DNA of 64,000 nt from Bacteroidota bacterium (GTDB lineage: Bacteria > Bacteroidota > Bacteroidia > UKL13-3): the NCBI GenBank assembly GCA_027482225.1, contig JAIXWD010000020.1, forward strand, positions 124,001-188,000. Direction: 5' to 3'. The position numbers and the translations under genes are program-made. This document shows, one piece after another, positions 7,754 to 17,313 of this stretch. The notes below the pieces were generated by a model, which had not been told where the DNA came from, searched no databases, and was given only the letters and a program-made list of their open reading frames with translations. Each line of letters opens with the position of its first letter. The stretch's first letter is position 1.

Positions 7754-10700
7754 TTAAAATAAGTATCTCGCCTCCATTCTGCCAATATGAAGTGTACGTT
7801 GTGCATCAGCGGATCTGCCATCATAGTTTATGGTAATTTGTAAGTTACTGCCCAATCGTTGCTGGTAATTAATATTCCATACAGCATTTTGTCCAACCGC
7901 TAATCCTTGTAACATATCATAACCTAACTGACTTTGGGCATCGCCATTAAAATTAATTTGATAAGAACTAAGTTTCGCATTAATAACGCCTTGTTTTACT
8001 AAACTGTACCTAAACTCTGCACCTATTTCACGGTTATTGCTTTTTTGATTCCCCAATTCATCTAAATTATTTCCTTCAAAATAACTGAACAATGCTGTAA
8101 GCCTTAAACGTGTATTTAATTGATAACTTAAGCGAGGTTTAAACTCTATAAATGTGTAGTTAAAGTTATTGTCGCTAAAAAAATCACTAGTATAAATACG
8201 TACCCCAGTATTTATTGAATTGTTAATACTCCATGATGAGTTCACATTCCAACGAAAATTAATGCCTTGTTCGGTGCGGTTTCTTGCTTCAAATCCATTT
8301 GTTAAAAACGTTTTACTTCTTTGGTTTGAATATGTTATTTCGGCTCCAAATGTGGGGTTACTGCGATTAATAAATAAGGTGTTTCTAAATATAGCGTTTA
8401 ACGATATTAAAGAGGTATCATTCACATTTAACAAAAACGGATTCAAAAAATCTCTAGTATTAATCTGTGTTGTTTTTCTATCAATTTTTAAAGCCGATTG
8501 ATTACTCAATTTACTTAACAATTTTCTGAAATCTTTTTTGCCATTCCATACCGCTGCAGGATTTATATTTAATGTTTGGTTAAACTGGTTGGCGTTGGTG
8601 CTGATGTATGAATTTGTGGGTAAAAAAACACGGATGTAATTGGCCATGGGCTTATCGGTAATGCCTGCTAAAACAAACTCGTTAAGCTGTTGTGCGCCAT
8701 CATCATTAAAATCTTTCCAAACATAAATACCTTGTCCAACCAATACTTCTACATACTGAAAATCTCGTCTTAATTCTTGACCCGAACCAATTTGATAATA
8801 GGTATTAGCTACAAATACCCGCCTTAAAAAAGCGTAATCATATTCTATTCTTGCTAATAAGGTACGCTCTGGTTTTAGCTTAGTAATATTTGTATCGCTA
8901 ATTAAAAACTCGCGGTAAGTAAAGCTGCCAGATAACCTATTACCATTTTTTTGCCTGATATCTGCACCTGTATTAAAGTTATGCCCAACAGTTGATTGCG
9001 CCATTTCAGTATTTCTTGGTAATAAATCTAAGCGCTTGTTGTATACCAAATGGTAGCGAACTTTGGTTGAGTCTGTATTGCGTATAAATGCACCATATTG
9101 CTGATATCCATAACTACCACCAAGCAATGTATCGCTGTTTCGCCTAAAATAACTTTGTTCTGTTTCTACATTTAAACCACTAGTAAGTTTCCATATTTTT
9201 CTTGTAACCTCTCCTTTGTATCTTCTTACATCACTTGTTTCAAAACCCAATGTACTGTTTGATGTTTTTAACCATTCTGTTTCTGCTGTAAAAGTACTTT
9301 TGCCCAATAGTAAAAATGTGCCTACTTGGTGTTGTAATCCATTAAATTGTTTTTGTCGGTTATAGCTTCCTAATTGATAATATACTTGGAAATTATTATT
9401 GTAGTTTAAGGCTGTTTTAATAGATGTTATATTTTCTTCATACCCTGTATCTATATTGTTGTTTTGATTACTTAATAGCCTATTCCATGTTCTATCAAAT
9501 TCTACATTTTGGTATCGTTCTACATACCTAAAATTTTCATTAACATGTTCATAATTTACACTGCTATTAAGTGTCCATTTATTGTTGTTTTTAATTGACG
9601 ATAAGTTCGTAGTATTTTCAATAGATGCTTTAAGTCCATACCCGGCATCGTTGCCTTTATCTTGGTTAGAATAGGTATTGATATCGTTAATACTATTAGC
9701 TGCTTCTATTTTTATAATAGTATTTTTTATTGCTGTTAATTCTGTTCCTACTGTTAACATTTGCCTGCGTTTTGGGCTAATCAATTTAATAACAGGTTCA
9801 TAATCTCCTTGCGGAATTCCGCCTATGGGTTCAACCCAAGCATAAACACGGCCGTTGGCATTGCTACTAATTTGTTTGTAATTTCCCAAACCTTGTCCTA
9901 CCAAACTAAAACGCATTTCATAAAACACACTATCGTTACCTTGCGTTGGTGCATAAATGTATACCCCTTGATAAGTTAATGTATCTATTTTTCGGTATAA
10001 AACTTTTTTACTGTCGTAGCTTACTTTTACTTCACTGTTAATAATTGCAGCATCAATATTATCTCCAACATTAGCCAATATTTTTTTACTGCTATCGGTA
10101 AGGCTCTGTAAAAAGGGTTGATCTTTATTGTCTTGTTCGGTAAAGTAGTTTACACGGATTTTATACTTTGGCATTTCAAAGTCAGTGTGGGTATGAAATA
10201 CAGTTCTAGCATAATTTCTATCAGCAAATTGAAACTCAACTACAATACGGCTATATTGTGTAATTGGCCTTCGAGGCATAAATGTAATTTCTCCTGTATT
10301 GTAATCTATTATATAATCATTCTGTTCTCCACGGGTTAATTTTTGTCCATCTAAATACACTGCTTCTGTACCAGATATAATAATGATAAACAACTCTCCA
10401 TTTGTTCCGTTTAATCTATAAGGTCCTTGGTTTCCTTCAATACCATTTATGATGTTTCGTGAGAATCGGCCTCTACTTAATGCACCATCTGCACCAATAT
10501 TTATTTTACCTTTTTTACCAATATTAAACATGGTGTTAAATTGTGCACCTCTTGATTTTTTATAATAGTTCATGAAGTAATTACCTGTTGGCCTTATCAT
10601 TTCAAAATCACCTACAGTTAATGTGGTATTATCCTTTGTTAATTGCACAAATACGCGGTCGAAGTCTTGCAGCTGTTGGGTATTTCCTTCAGGTTGTATT

Positions 10701-11257
10701 GGGTTATTATCGTCACTTATGGCGGCAAGCACATCAATATCATTGTTTAGTTTACCTGCCATTTGTAAATTTAAATTAGCATTCAATACAATATCTTGGT
10801 TGTTTCCAAAACCTAAACCACGGCTAATCGACCCATTTAGTTTTAAACCATCGTTTTTAAACAAATTAATTCTGTTATTTGCGTTAGGGGCGTATCCTAA
10901 ATCATAACGATTGCCTTTAATTTCGGGTATTTGAAGGCTTCTAGATTTGTTGCTGTAAACTTGTTTTAAATTAATATTAGGTGTTTTATAGCTTAATTGC
11001 AGGGGTTTGTTTTTATAGGCTTGATTAACTTTTATATACCCAGTAAAATAATTAATTTGATAATCAATACCCTCTTTTAATACATTGTTGTTATCTGTAA
11101 AAATAATTACACTACTCTGTACAATAGTATGGGTGTCAACAAGAAAACTATCTGCATTTACCGTAATTGTTTTTACACGGTAGCTTCCATTTTGTTGTGC
11201 TTTACTAACAAATATGGTGAGCACCAATACTACCCATAACCACAAGAGCTTCATCAT
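7754..11257 (-). CDS. Very large outer-membrane beta-barrel protein of unknown function
   Basis: About 1,167 residues from the chosen start. The track begins 11 codons earlier, but the ATG at 11257 makes an ATGATGA junction with the kinase stop and is followed directly by a signal peptide (LLWLWVVLVLTIFVSKAQ). The mature part opens with a beta-rich domain (VDTHTIVQSSVIIFTDNNNV), repeated as EAVYLDGQKLTRGEQNDYIIDYNTGEI-type units. The last roughly 600 residues are short amphipathic strands with polar turns typical of a wide outer-membrane barrel, ending in the aromatic GRMEARYLF. I do not recognise the family beyond large Bacteroidota surface barrels. Translational coupling to the sensor kinase suggests that both serve the envelope. 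Confidence 0.75.
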   Translation of the reverse strand: MMKLLWLWVVLVLTIFVSKAQQNGSYRVKTITVNADSFLVDTHTIVQSSVIIFTDNNNVLKEGIDYQINYFTGYIKVNQAYKNKPLQLSYKTPNINLKQVYSNKSRSLQIPEIKGNRYDLGYAPNANNRINLFKNDGLKLNGSISRGLGFGNNQDIVLNANLNLQMAGKLNNDIDVLAAISDDNNPIQPEGNTQQLQDFDRVFVQLTKDNTTLTVGDFEMIRPTGNYFMNYYKKSRGAQFNTMFNIGKKGKINIGADGALSRGRFSRNIINGIEGNQGPYRLNGTNGELFIIIISGTEAVYLDGQKLTRGEQNDYIIDYNTGEITFMPRRPITQYSRIVVEFQFADRNYARTVFHTHTDFEMPKYKIRVNYFTEQDNKDQPFLQSLTDSSKKILANVGDNIDAAIINSEVKVSYDSKKVLYRKIDTLTYQGVYIYAPTQGNDSVFYEMRFSLVGQGLGNYKQISSNANGRVYAWVEPIGGIPQGDYEPVIKLISPKRRQMLTVGTELTAIKNTIIKIEAANSINDINTYSNQDKGNDAGYGLKASIENTTNLSSIKNNNKWTLNSSVNYEHVNENFRYVERYQNVEFDRTWNRLLSNQNNNIDTGYEENITSIKTALNYNNNFQVYYQLGSYNRQKQFNGLQHQVGTFLLLGKSTFTAETEWLKTSNSTLGFETSDVRRYKGEVTRKIWKLTSGLNVETEQSYFRRNSDTLLGGSYGYQQYGAFIRNTDSTKVRYHLVYNKRLDLLPRNTEMAQSTVGHNFNTGADIRQKNGNRLSGSFTYREFLISDTNITKLKPERTLLARIEYDYAFLRRVFVANTYYQIGSGQELRRDFQYVEVLVGQGIYVWKDFNDDGAQQLNEFVLAGITDKPMANYIRVFLPTNSYISTNANQFNQTLNINPAAVWNGKKDFRKLLSKLSNQSALKIDRKTTQINTRDFLNPFLLNVNDTSLISLNAIFRNTLFINRSNPTFGAEITYSNQRSKTFLTNGFEARNRTEQGINFRWNVNSSWSINNSINTGVRIYTSDFFSDNNFNYTFIEFKPRLSYQLNTRLRLTALFSYFEGNNLDELGNQKSNNREIGAEFRYSLVKQGVINAKLSSYQINFNGDAQSQLGYDMLQGLAVGQNAVWNINYQQRLGSNLQITINYDGRSADAQRTLHIGRMEARYLF

Positions 11258-14200
11258 GCCACATGTTGTTGTTTTGGTAAAGTAATACAAAATTCAGTAC
11301 CCACTTCCAATTGTGTTTTAAATGAGATACTACCACCACCACTTTCTATCATATTTTTTACAATTGGTAAACCAAGCCCCATACCACTAATTTTAGTGCT
11401 ATAGTATGGTGTGAAAACATTTTTAGCTTGTTCTTCTGTCATACCAGATGCATTATCCTTAACGAAAATTTTAATGTTTTCATTGTGGTCTATCACATCT
11501 ATTTGTATTTCACCAATTTCATGCTCAGGCATTGCCTGTATTGCGTTTTTTAATAAATTTGATATGGTACGATTAAAATATCCTGCATCAAAAGATATGG
11601 TTAGGTTTTCGGCACAATGCAAACTTATTCTATGCTCATTACCCTGTGAGTATAAATCAACCAGTTGCGATAAAGTATCTTTTAGCTTAATGTTTTCATA
11701 TGTGGGAGCAGGCATCTTTGCGTAAGATGAAAACTCATTGGCTAATTCAGAAAGCACATCAATCTGAGCGATTAATAAGTTCGAGGTACGAGTAATTTTA
11801 TCTCCGATGTTATTATCATTGTTAGCATACGCCCGCTGTAAGTGCTGTACGCTAAGTTTCATTGGTGTTAGTGGGTTTTTAATTTCATGTGCAATTTGTC
11901 TTGCAATATCTCGCCAAGCACCTTGTCGTTCTGTTTCGGCTAGCTTACGCGCACTTGCATCTAACTCTGTAATCATTCGGTTGTATTGTTTAACCAATTC
12001 ACCTATCTCATCATCACGCTGCCATAAAATAGGCTCGTTACTATGCCCTAAAGTAGTACTAGATAATCGTTGCTGAATTAATGTAAGCGGATAGGATATG
12101 TTCCTTGAAACCCAATATGCTATCACTACTATTATAATAAATAGCAAAACGTATAAATTAATAAATCCAATCACTACCGATGAGATTTCGCTTAATAAAT
12201 CAATTTGTTTACTAAAATAAGGTAGTTGCAAATAACCTACTACTTCGCTACGGGAATTAAATACAGGTGCATAAGCTGTTTGAAACACTAAGTCGCCAAT
12301 TTTTTCATTTTGGCTATATTGTGATTCGCGCAAATGATTCAAGTGGAAATAAGCATTTGGATGCATTTTAGGACCTATAATTTGCTCATCATACAGTTTA
12401 CTTATACTGGAAGCTATTAACTCGCCTTTGGTATCATACAAAGAAATGTCAGTATCGTAAAAGTCTGCAATTTGATTGATAAAAGCCTCGGTTTCACCTT
12501 CTATAATTCTTCCTTTTAAATTGGTTATACGTTCGTTTTCAATATTGATAACAATGTTCCGTAACTTCTTCATTAAACGGTCGGTTTGACGCATGTTATA
12601 CTTGTCAATTGTAAAGCGTATGGTAAAATAGGAGCTAAATATGAGTGTAGTGAAAACGATGAAGATAATAGATGTTTGAATCCGTGTTCTAATCAAAATA
12701 ATTTGATTGGCATCCATCATCATTAATTTGAGTAAACTATTTCTTAGCCAAGAAATAATGTTATTATTGGTAAGCGAAGAGCGCTTTAGTGCTTGTGCAT
12801 TCAAGAAAATAAACAGCACCAGCACCATAATTAATATCACTGTACAACAGGTAAAAATAAACGAGAACAAACCAATAACTTGGCTTAAGTTATTAGCAGG
12901 TTTACTTACCACTACGGTTAATGGTTGTGCATCTGTAAATAATAAGTGGCTATAATTGTTTTCATCAAAAAACTTAAATTTATTATCGGTTTCGCCCCAT
13001 GTGTTAATGATGCTGTAAGCGTAATTCCCACTTTGATAAACTAGTTTTTTATCTTTATAAACCGCGTAAGAATATTCGTTATTTTTTGTTCTGTTTGCAG
13101 TGTTACCTTCAACTAAAATTTCGTCAAACCTATTTTCGTTTTGTATTAATTTGGGTTTAAGAATAACAAATAAATACCCAATTCTTTTTTTGCCATCCCT
13201 TATAATAAATTTACCAATATATCCTTTTATATCGCCACTGTTTTGCATGTACCTAAACGATTCTGCAAAAGATTCAAGGCGTTGTTGATTGTAAAGTTTA
13301 TTGGCTTGATAGTAACTTAATTCATTACGTTCTTTAAAGTGATTACCAGATGAGTCATAATCTAGTAATTGTACATCAAATTTACTTAAGTATCCAGTAA
13401 AGTATAATTGACGAATGCGTTTTTCAAACTGTGATTTAATTATAAACGGACTCTCGAAATATATTTTGATGTAATTGTCTCGTTTTATCTTTCTATCAAT
13501 ACCACGCAAGAAATAGTCGTTGGTGATATCGTTTTGTGAAATTTGTTTTACTGCGAATAGTTTTCTGTTATCGCGCTCGCGCACATTATGCCAATGCCAT
13601 ATGCTTAATGCACTGTAACTAGATATAATAACAATTACAATAAAGTATTGCTGAAAACGATTGAGTTTAGGCGTAAATAATTTAAATACAATAAATACTG
13701 ATGCCAATGTTAGTACTGACCAATATCTGAAAATATCATGCTCAAAATATTTATTGGCTATTAGTAAATATAACAGTGCAATGCATACTACAATTAACCA
13801 AATCCAAATTCTTTTTCCTTCATGTTTTTTGATGGCACGTGTAAAATTTCTGCTAATAAAATACACTACCAATAATTGCAATATGCAAACGGTAATAGCA
13901 AAATAAGTAAATATGTTTATAGAGTATATTTGGGTAATATCAAACGATATTTGAGAGTCGATGGTTAAACTTTTAATGGCACTATAAACTGCATCTGATG
14001 CAAAAATACATAAAATACCATAACCAATAATTGGCCAAATCTTACCTTTAGCATGTTTAACCTTATTGTGGTTTTTTCTATTCTCAAGTAATATAAAATA
14101 CCACAATATTATTCCAGAGTCAACCAATAAATCTCCTAGTGAAGGAAACCAAACAGAAGAAGCATAAATACCCGCATTAAATAATTTGATGTCGTATATA

Positions 14201-14982
14201 AAATGTGGTATATTATATAAAGTACTTGCCGAACGTATCCATATAAATACACCAAAAAACAGCACACTAGTTAAAATCGGATAAATACGTATATAGTACC
14301 TTACCAATACATGAATAAGTGAAATGCAATACAGCAGTAATATCAAAATGGTTATAAATAACCAGGTGCTAGTTGATTCTCTTACAGCAAATATTTGTAT
14401 TGAAAACAAGTATTTACCATCAATTGAAAAAATATCAGTGTACTTTTCGTTTATTTTTGTTTTAATAACAATGGCGTCTTCTAAAAAACTAAGCGCATTG
14501 CTAAATTTATTTTGTAGGTATTGGTTTTTGTAAGCAAAGTTATGTTTAACTAAATAGGTAAAAACGTAAGTATATGTTCCTCTATTCTGTTTATAAACCA
14601 AATACCAACCATTAGGTGCTTTTATAAAGTTGTGGTAGCTATTATCTTTAAACTTAATTTGTTTAATATTTATTTCATTATCACTCCAATACTTTAGGGT
14701 ATCGTTTTGTGTAATAAACAAATTACATTCTTCTTTTTTTAAAAGCTTGTTTAAGCTACTCCAATTACGTTGAAGGTTAGTCGAGTCCATAACCAACTCA
14801 TTTTGAATAAGCTCAACAAAACCAATTTCTTTGGCACGTATAATACGCTGTGTTTTTTCGTAACCCTGTTGTATTTGATTATCTGTATTTTTGATTTGTA
14901 GCTGCTCATATACGCCAAGCCCAACAAGAGCTAAGCAGCCTGCAATAAATAAAAACCAATATAAACGTATGCCTTTTTTCAA
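11254..14982 (-). CDS. Large multi-pass sensor histidine kinase (NtrY-like) with three sensory segments
   Basis: A 1,242-residue inner-membrane kinase. One N-terminal span is followed by a periplasmic region to about 205, then about eight spans (205-455), a second outer region (460-700), spans near 705 and 775, a third outer region (800-935) and a last span before HAMP (ISYPLTLIQQRLSS and DEIGELVKQYNRM). The catalytic part has the HisKA box IARQIAHEIKNPLTPMKLS, the N box NLLKNAIQAMPEHE, and ATP-lid motifs DNASGMTEEQ and ISGMGLGLPIVKNMIESGGG. The order resembles NtrY-type kinases but is far longer. No response regulator gene is adjacent. It lies 6 bp after hldD and overlaps the barrel gene, so the three look like one operon concerned with the envelope. 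Confidence 0.88.
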   Translation of the reverse strand: MKKGIRLYWFLFIAGCLALVGLGVYEQLQIKNTDNQIQQGYEKTQRIIRAKEIGFVELIQNELVMDSTNLQRNWSSLNKLLKKEECNLFITQNDTLKYWSDNEINIKQIKFKDNSYHNFIKAPNGWYLVYKQNRGTYTYVFTYLVKHNFAYKNQYLQNKFSNALSFLEDAIVIKTKINEKYTDIFSIDGKYLFSIQIFAVRESTSTWLFITILILLLYCISLIHVLVRYYIRIYPILTSVLFFGVFIWIRSASTLYNIPHFIYDIKLFNAGIYASSVWFPSLGDLLVDSGIILWYFILLENRKNHNKVKHAKGKIWPIIGYGILCIFASDAVYSAIKSLTIDSQISFDITQIYSINIFTYFAITVCILQLLVVYFISRNFTRAIKKHEGKRIWIWLIVVCIALLYLLIANKYFEHDIFRYWSVLTLASVFIVFKLFTPKLNRFQQYFIVIVIISSYSALSIWHWHNVRERDNRKLFAVKQISQNDITNDYFLRGIDRKIKRDNYIKIYFESPFIIKSQFEKRIRQLYFTGYLSKFDVQLLDYDSSGNHFKERNELSYYQANKLYNQQRLESFAESFRYMQNSGDIKGYIGKFIIRDGKKRIGYLFVILKPKLIQNENRFDEILVEGNTANRTKNNEYSYAVYKDKKLVYQSGNYAYSIINTWGETDNKFKFFDENNYSHLLFTDAQPLTVVVSKPANNLSQVIGLFSFIFTCCTVILIMVLVLFIFLNAQALKRSSLTNNNIISWLRNSLLKLMMMDANQIILIRTRIQTSIIFIVFTTLIFSSYFTIRFTIDKYNMRQTDRLMKKLRNIVINIENERITNLKGRIIEGETEAFINQIADFYDTDISLYDTKGELIASSISKLYDEQIIGPKMHPNAYFHLNHLRESQYSQNEKIGDLVFQTAYAPVFNSRSEVVGYLQLPYFSKQIDLLSEISSVVIGFINLYVLLFIIIVVIAYWVSRNISYPLTLIQQRLSSTTLGHSNEPILWQRDDEIGELVKQYNRMITELDASARKLAETERQGAWRDIARQIAHEIKNPLTPMKLSVQHLQRAYANNDNNIGDKITRTSNLLIAQIDVLSELANEFSSYAKMPAPTYENIKLKDTLSQLVDLYSQGNEHRISLHCAENLTISFDAGYFNRTISNLLKNAIQAMPEHEIGEIQIDVIDHNENIKIFVKDNASGMTEEQAKNVFTPYYSTKISGMGLGLPIVKNMIESGGGSISFKTQLEVGTEFCITLPKQQHVA

Positions 14983-14988
14983 TAGGGT

Positions 14989-15954
14989 TTAAATCCTTGT
15001 GTTAGGAATCAAATAGTTTTTCACGTAATCAGTAACACCTTCCTCTATACTGGTGAAATTTGTGGTATATCCAATGGATTTTAGTTTAGCCATGTTGGCT
15101 TCCGTAAAATATTGGTATTTATCTCTAATATCAATTGGCGTATCTATAAAGGAGATGTTTGGTGTTTTATTTAGAGCTAAAAAAATAGCCTCAACTAAAT
15201 GATTAAATGTACGTGCCTTGCCACTGCCTAAATTATAAATACCACTATGTTTTCTGTGGGTCATTAGAAACATACATACATTAGTAACATCTTTTACGTA
15301 TATGAAGTCGCGTAACTGTCCGCCATCCGGGTAGTTAGGGTTATGCGATTTAAATAATTTTACTTCTCCTGTTTGGTGTATTTGATTAAAGGCATGCATC
15401 ACCACGCTTGCCATTCTTCCTTTATGGTATTCATTAGGTCCGTATACATTAAAAAACTTAAGTCCAGTCCAGAAGTATGGTTTTTTATCTTGTGCAATGG
15501 CCCATTTATCAAAGTCGTTTTTTGAGTGTCCGTATAAATTAAGTGGTTGCAATAAATCCAATTTGGATTCATCGTCATCATAGCCATGTTCACCATCACC
15601 ATAGGTAGCAGCTGATGAAGCATAAACAAATGGTAAGCCAAACGCTACGCATTTTTCCCACAGCATTTTGGAATAATCTAAATTTAGCTCCTTTAAAATG
15701 GCATTGTTGGTTTCGGTAGTGTCTGTGCGTGCCCCAATATGAAAAATAAACTGAATTAAACTATGGTTTTCATCAATCCATGCACCCAAATCTGTACGAT
15801 TTACTTTTGTAGTGTATGTTTTACCAGTTAAATTATCTTCCCTAATGGGCATTCCAAAATCGTCAACTAAAACTAAATCGTTATATCCAGCATGGTTTAA
15901 GGCGGCAACTAAACAACTACCAATAAATCCTTCCGCTCCCGTTATAATTATCAT
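14989..15954 (-). CDS. hldD: ADP-L-glycero-D-manno-heptose 6-epimerase
   Basis: A 321-residue extended short-chain dehydrogenase. It starts with the NAD(P) motif IIITGAEGFIGSCLV and carries the catalytic Tyr-Lys in LYGHSKNDFDKWA and the Ser/Thr in YASSAATYGDG. GLKFFNVYGPNEYHKGRMASV and GGQLRDFIYVKDV are typical of HldD rather than of GalE. It makes the heptose precursor for the lipopolysaccharide inner core in the cytoplasm. The length matches family members (about 310-330). It heads the minus-strand group with the histidine kinase (6 bp away) and the barrel protein. A TATTTTTG box at 15975-15982 (minus) could be its -7 element. Confidence 0.93.
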   Translation of the reverse strand: MIIITGAEGFIGSCLVAALNHAGYNDLVLVDDFGMPIREDNLTGKTYTTKVNRTDLGAWIDENHSLIQFIFHIGARTDTTETNNAILKELNLDYSKMLWEKCVAFGLPFVYASSAATYGDGEHGYDDDESKLDLLQPLNLYGHSKNDFDKWAIAQDKKPYFWTGLKFFNVYGPNEYHKGRMASVVMHAFNQIHQTGEVKLFKSHNPNYPDGGQLRDFIYVKDVTNVCMFLMTHRKHSGIYNLGSGKARTFNHLVEAIFLALNKTPNISFIDTPIDIRDKYQYFTEANMAKLKSIGYTTNFTSIEEGVTDYVKNYLIPNTRI

Positions 15955-16055
15955 AAATTTATTCGTATTTTGCTCAAAAATAAAGATAATACACCTAAAA
16001 CCTAAGTATTTCGCAGTTTTAACTTAAATGTTTTTCAATCATTAATAGTGGTTTG

Positions 16056-16063
16056 TATATTTG
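16056..16063 (+). promoter_or_regulatory. Bacteroidota -7 promoter box for queD
   Basis: TATATTTG fits TAnnTTTG exactly and lies 17 bp before the queD ATG. No clear TTG is found at the -33 position, so this is a weak call. Confidence 0.35.
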
Positions 16064-16080
16064 CTCCTCTTTAAGGCACC

Positions 16081-16503
16081 ATGCAAAAAAGTAAAACAGT
16101 TTATATCACTCGTAAAGTGCATTTTAATGCAGCGCACAAGCTGTATAATCCCAATTGGTCTGAAGCTGAAAATGAGGCTTTTTTTGGCAAGTGTGCCAAC
16201 AAATATTACCATGGGCATAATTTTGATATGTATGTAACCATTAAAGGTATTGCCAACCCAGATACGGGTATGGTAATGGATCTTAAAAAGCTACGCGACA
16301 CCATTAATACCTATGTAGTTGATAAAGTTGATCACCGTAATATTAATCATGATGTTGATTTTATGACAGGTCAAATGGCTTCTATAGAAAACATGGTGGT
16401 AGCCATATGGGAACAATTAGCACCTCATATTACAGATGGCAAATTGCACTGCATTAAGTTGTATGAAACCGAACGTCAGTTTGTGGAATACTATGGTGAA
16501 TAG
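16081..16503 (+). CDS. queD: 6-carboxy-tetrahydropterin synthase / 6-pyruvoyl-tetrahydropterin synthase family
   Basis: A 140-residue T-fold enzyme. The zinc ligands are visible as HFNAAHKL and the HGH of KCANKYYHGHNFD, and the catalytic Cys is in GKCANKY. NPDTGMVMDLKKLRD is the usual strand-helix hallmark and LYETERQFVEYYG the C-terminal pterin-binding Glu region. In bacteria this fold usually acts in queuosine synthesis, converting dihydroneopterin triphosphate to 6-carboxy-tetrahydropterin. A true PTPS activity cannot be excluded, because the two are close in sequence and no other queuosine gene is adjacent. It is the first of two plus-strand genes divergent from hldD. Confidence 0.85.
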   Translation: MQKSKTVYITRKVHFNAAHKLYNPNWSEAENEAFFGKCANKYYHGHNFDMYVTIKGIANPDTGMVMDLKKLRDTINTYVVDKVDHRNINHDVDFMTGQMASIENMVVAIWEQLAPHITDGKLHCIKLYETERQFVEYYGE

Positions 16504-16536
16504 CCCAATAACAGTAATCTATTTTTATCTGCATTC

Positions 16537-16566
16537 TTGTAGTTGAGTTTAAAACTTGTATATTTG
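16537..16566 (+). promoter_or_regulatory. Promoter for the lipoprotein gene
   Basis: TTG (16537-16539), 19 bp, then TATATTTG (16559-16566) matches the Bacteroidota primary sigma consensus in both boxes. The lipoprotein ATG follows 25 bp later. Confidence 0.6.
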
Positions 16567-16591
16567 ATTTTTAACTAAATTATTAACCTAA

Positions 16592-17212
16592 ATGAAAGCA
16601 ATTTCAAAGTTTGGAATAATAGCAATAGCCGCTTTACTAAGCGCTTGCTCGAGTACAACTAATGTGTATGATTACTACCTAAAAAATGTAATAGAAAAGC
16701 ATGAAGTAGGTAAGTCGGCCACTTCAAAAAGTAAATTGTTGCTTCGTGGTTTTGAAAGCACAAACAAAGCGCAGGTTGAATTTATTGCCTATAAAACAGA
16801 TAACGAAAAATATTTGGTTTTAGGTTCACATAAAGTCGCTAAATCATTTTACATTCAAGACAGTTTATATCATTTTGATGTGACAGATTTATACAGCCGT
16901 GTACGTGGAGATGATTTCATTCGTCAGATGGGAGATTTAAATGTATTTTTCACTCATATACCAGCTGCTAATGCTTTGGCATTCTTATCCGTTTGGCCAA
17001 ATTTAAAAAATGATTACAACGCATTAAAGCCAGCTACTGGTGAAGTTGCCTATATTGATTATGCCATTACCACAGATGTTGTATTAAGTTTTGAAAAGAA
17101 AAGTTTAACCCAACAACCTAAAGATTGTAACATTTGGATTGGTAAACGTAAACATACTGTTAGTATTGTAGATTTAACAAAAGTACTAACCGCACTTAAA
17201 GCATTTAACTAA
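16592..17212 (+). CDS. Predicted lipoprotein of unknown function
   Basis: A 206-residue protein with a lipoprotein signal: positively charged MKAISK, a hydrophobic core IIAIAALLSA, then Cys at residue 19 in LLSACSS. The mature part is mixed alpha/beta (KLLLRGFESTNKAQVEFIAYKT, VDLTKVLTALKAF) without a motif I recognise. It has its own promoter and a strong hairpin terminator, so it is expressed alone. It lies between queD and fabD with no evident functional link. Confidence 0.75.
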   Translation: MKAISKFGIIAIAALLSACSSTTNVYDYYLKNVIEKHEVGKSATSKSKLLLRGFESTNKAQVEFIAYKTDNEKYLVLGSHKVAKSFYIQDSLYHFDVTDLYSRVRGDDFIRQMGDLNVFFTHIPAANALAFLSVWPNLKNDYNALKPATGEVAYIDYAITTDVVLSFEKKSLTQQPKDCNIWIGKRKHTVSIVDLTKVLTALKAFN

Positions 17213-17236
17213 AAGTATATATTTTTTGTAATTATC

Positions 17237-17270
17237 AATAACCTGAGGTGAACAACTCAGGTTATTTTTT
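17237..17270 (+). terminator. Rho-independent terminator
   Basis: AATAACCTGAG and CTCAGGTTATT form an 11-bp stem with an 8-nt loop, followed by a run of T. It ends the lipoprotein transcript just before fabD. The track's fabD frame begins inside it, another reason to reject that start. Confidence 0.9.
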
Positions 17271-17313
17271 TACCAATTCTTTTATTAATTGCAACACTAA
17301 TTATTTCAATTTT

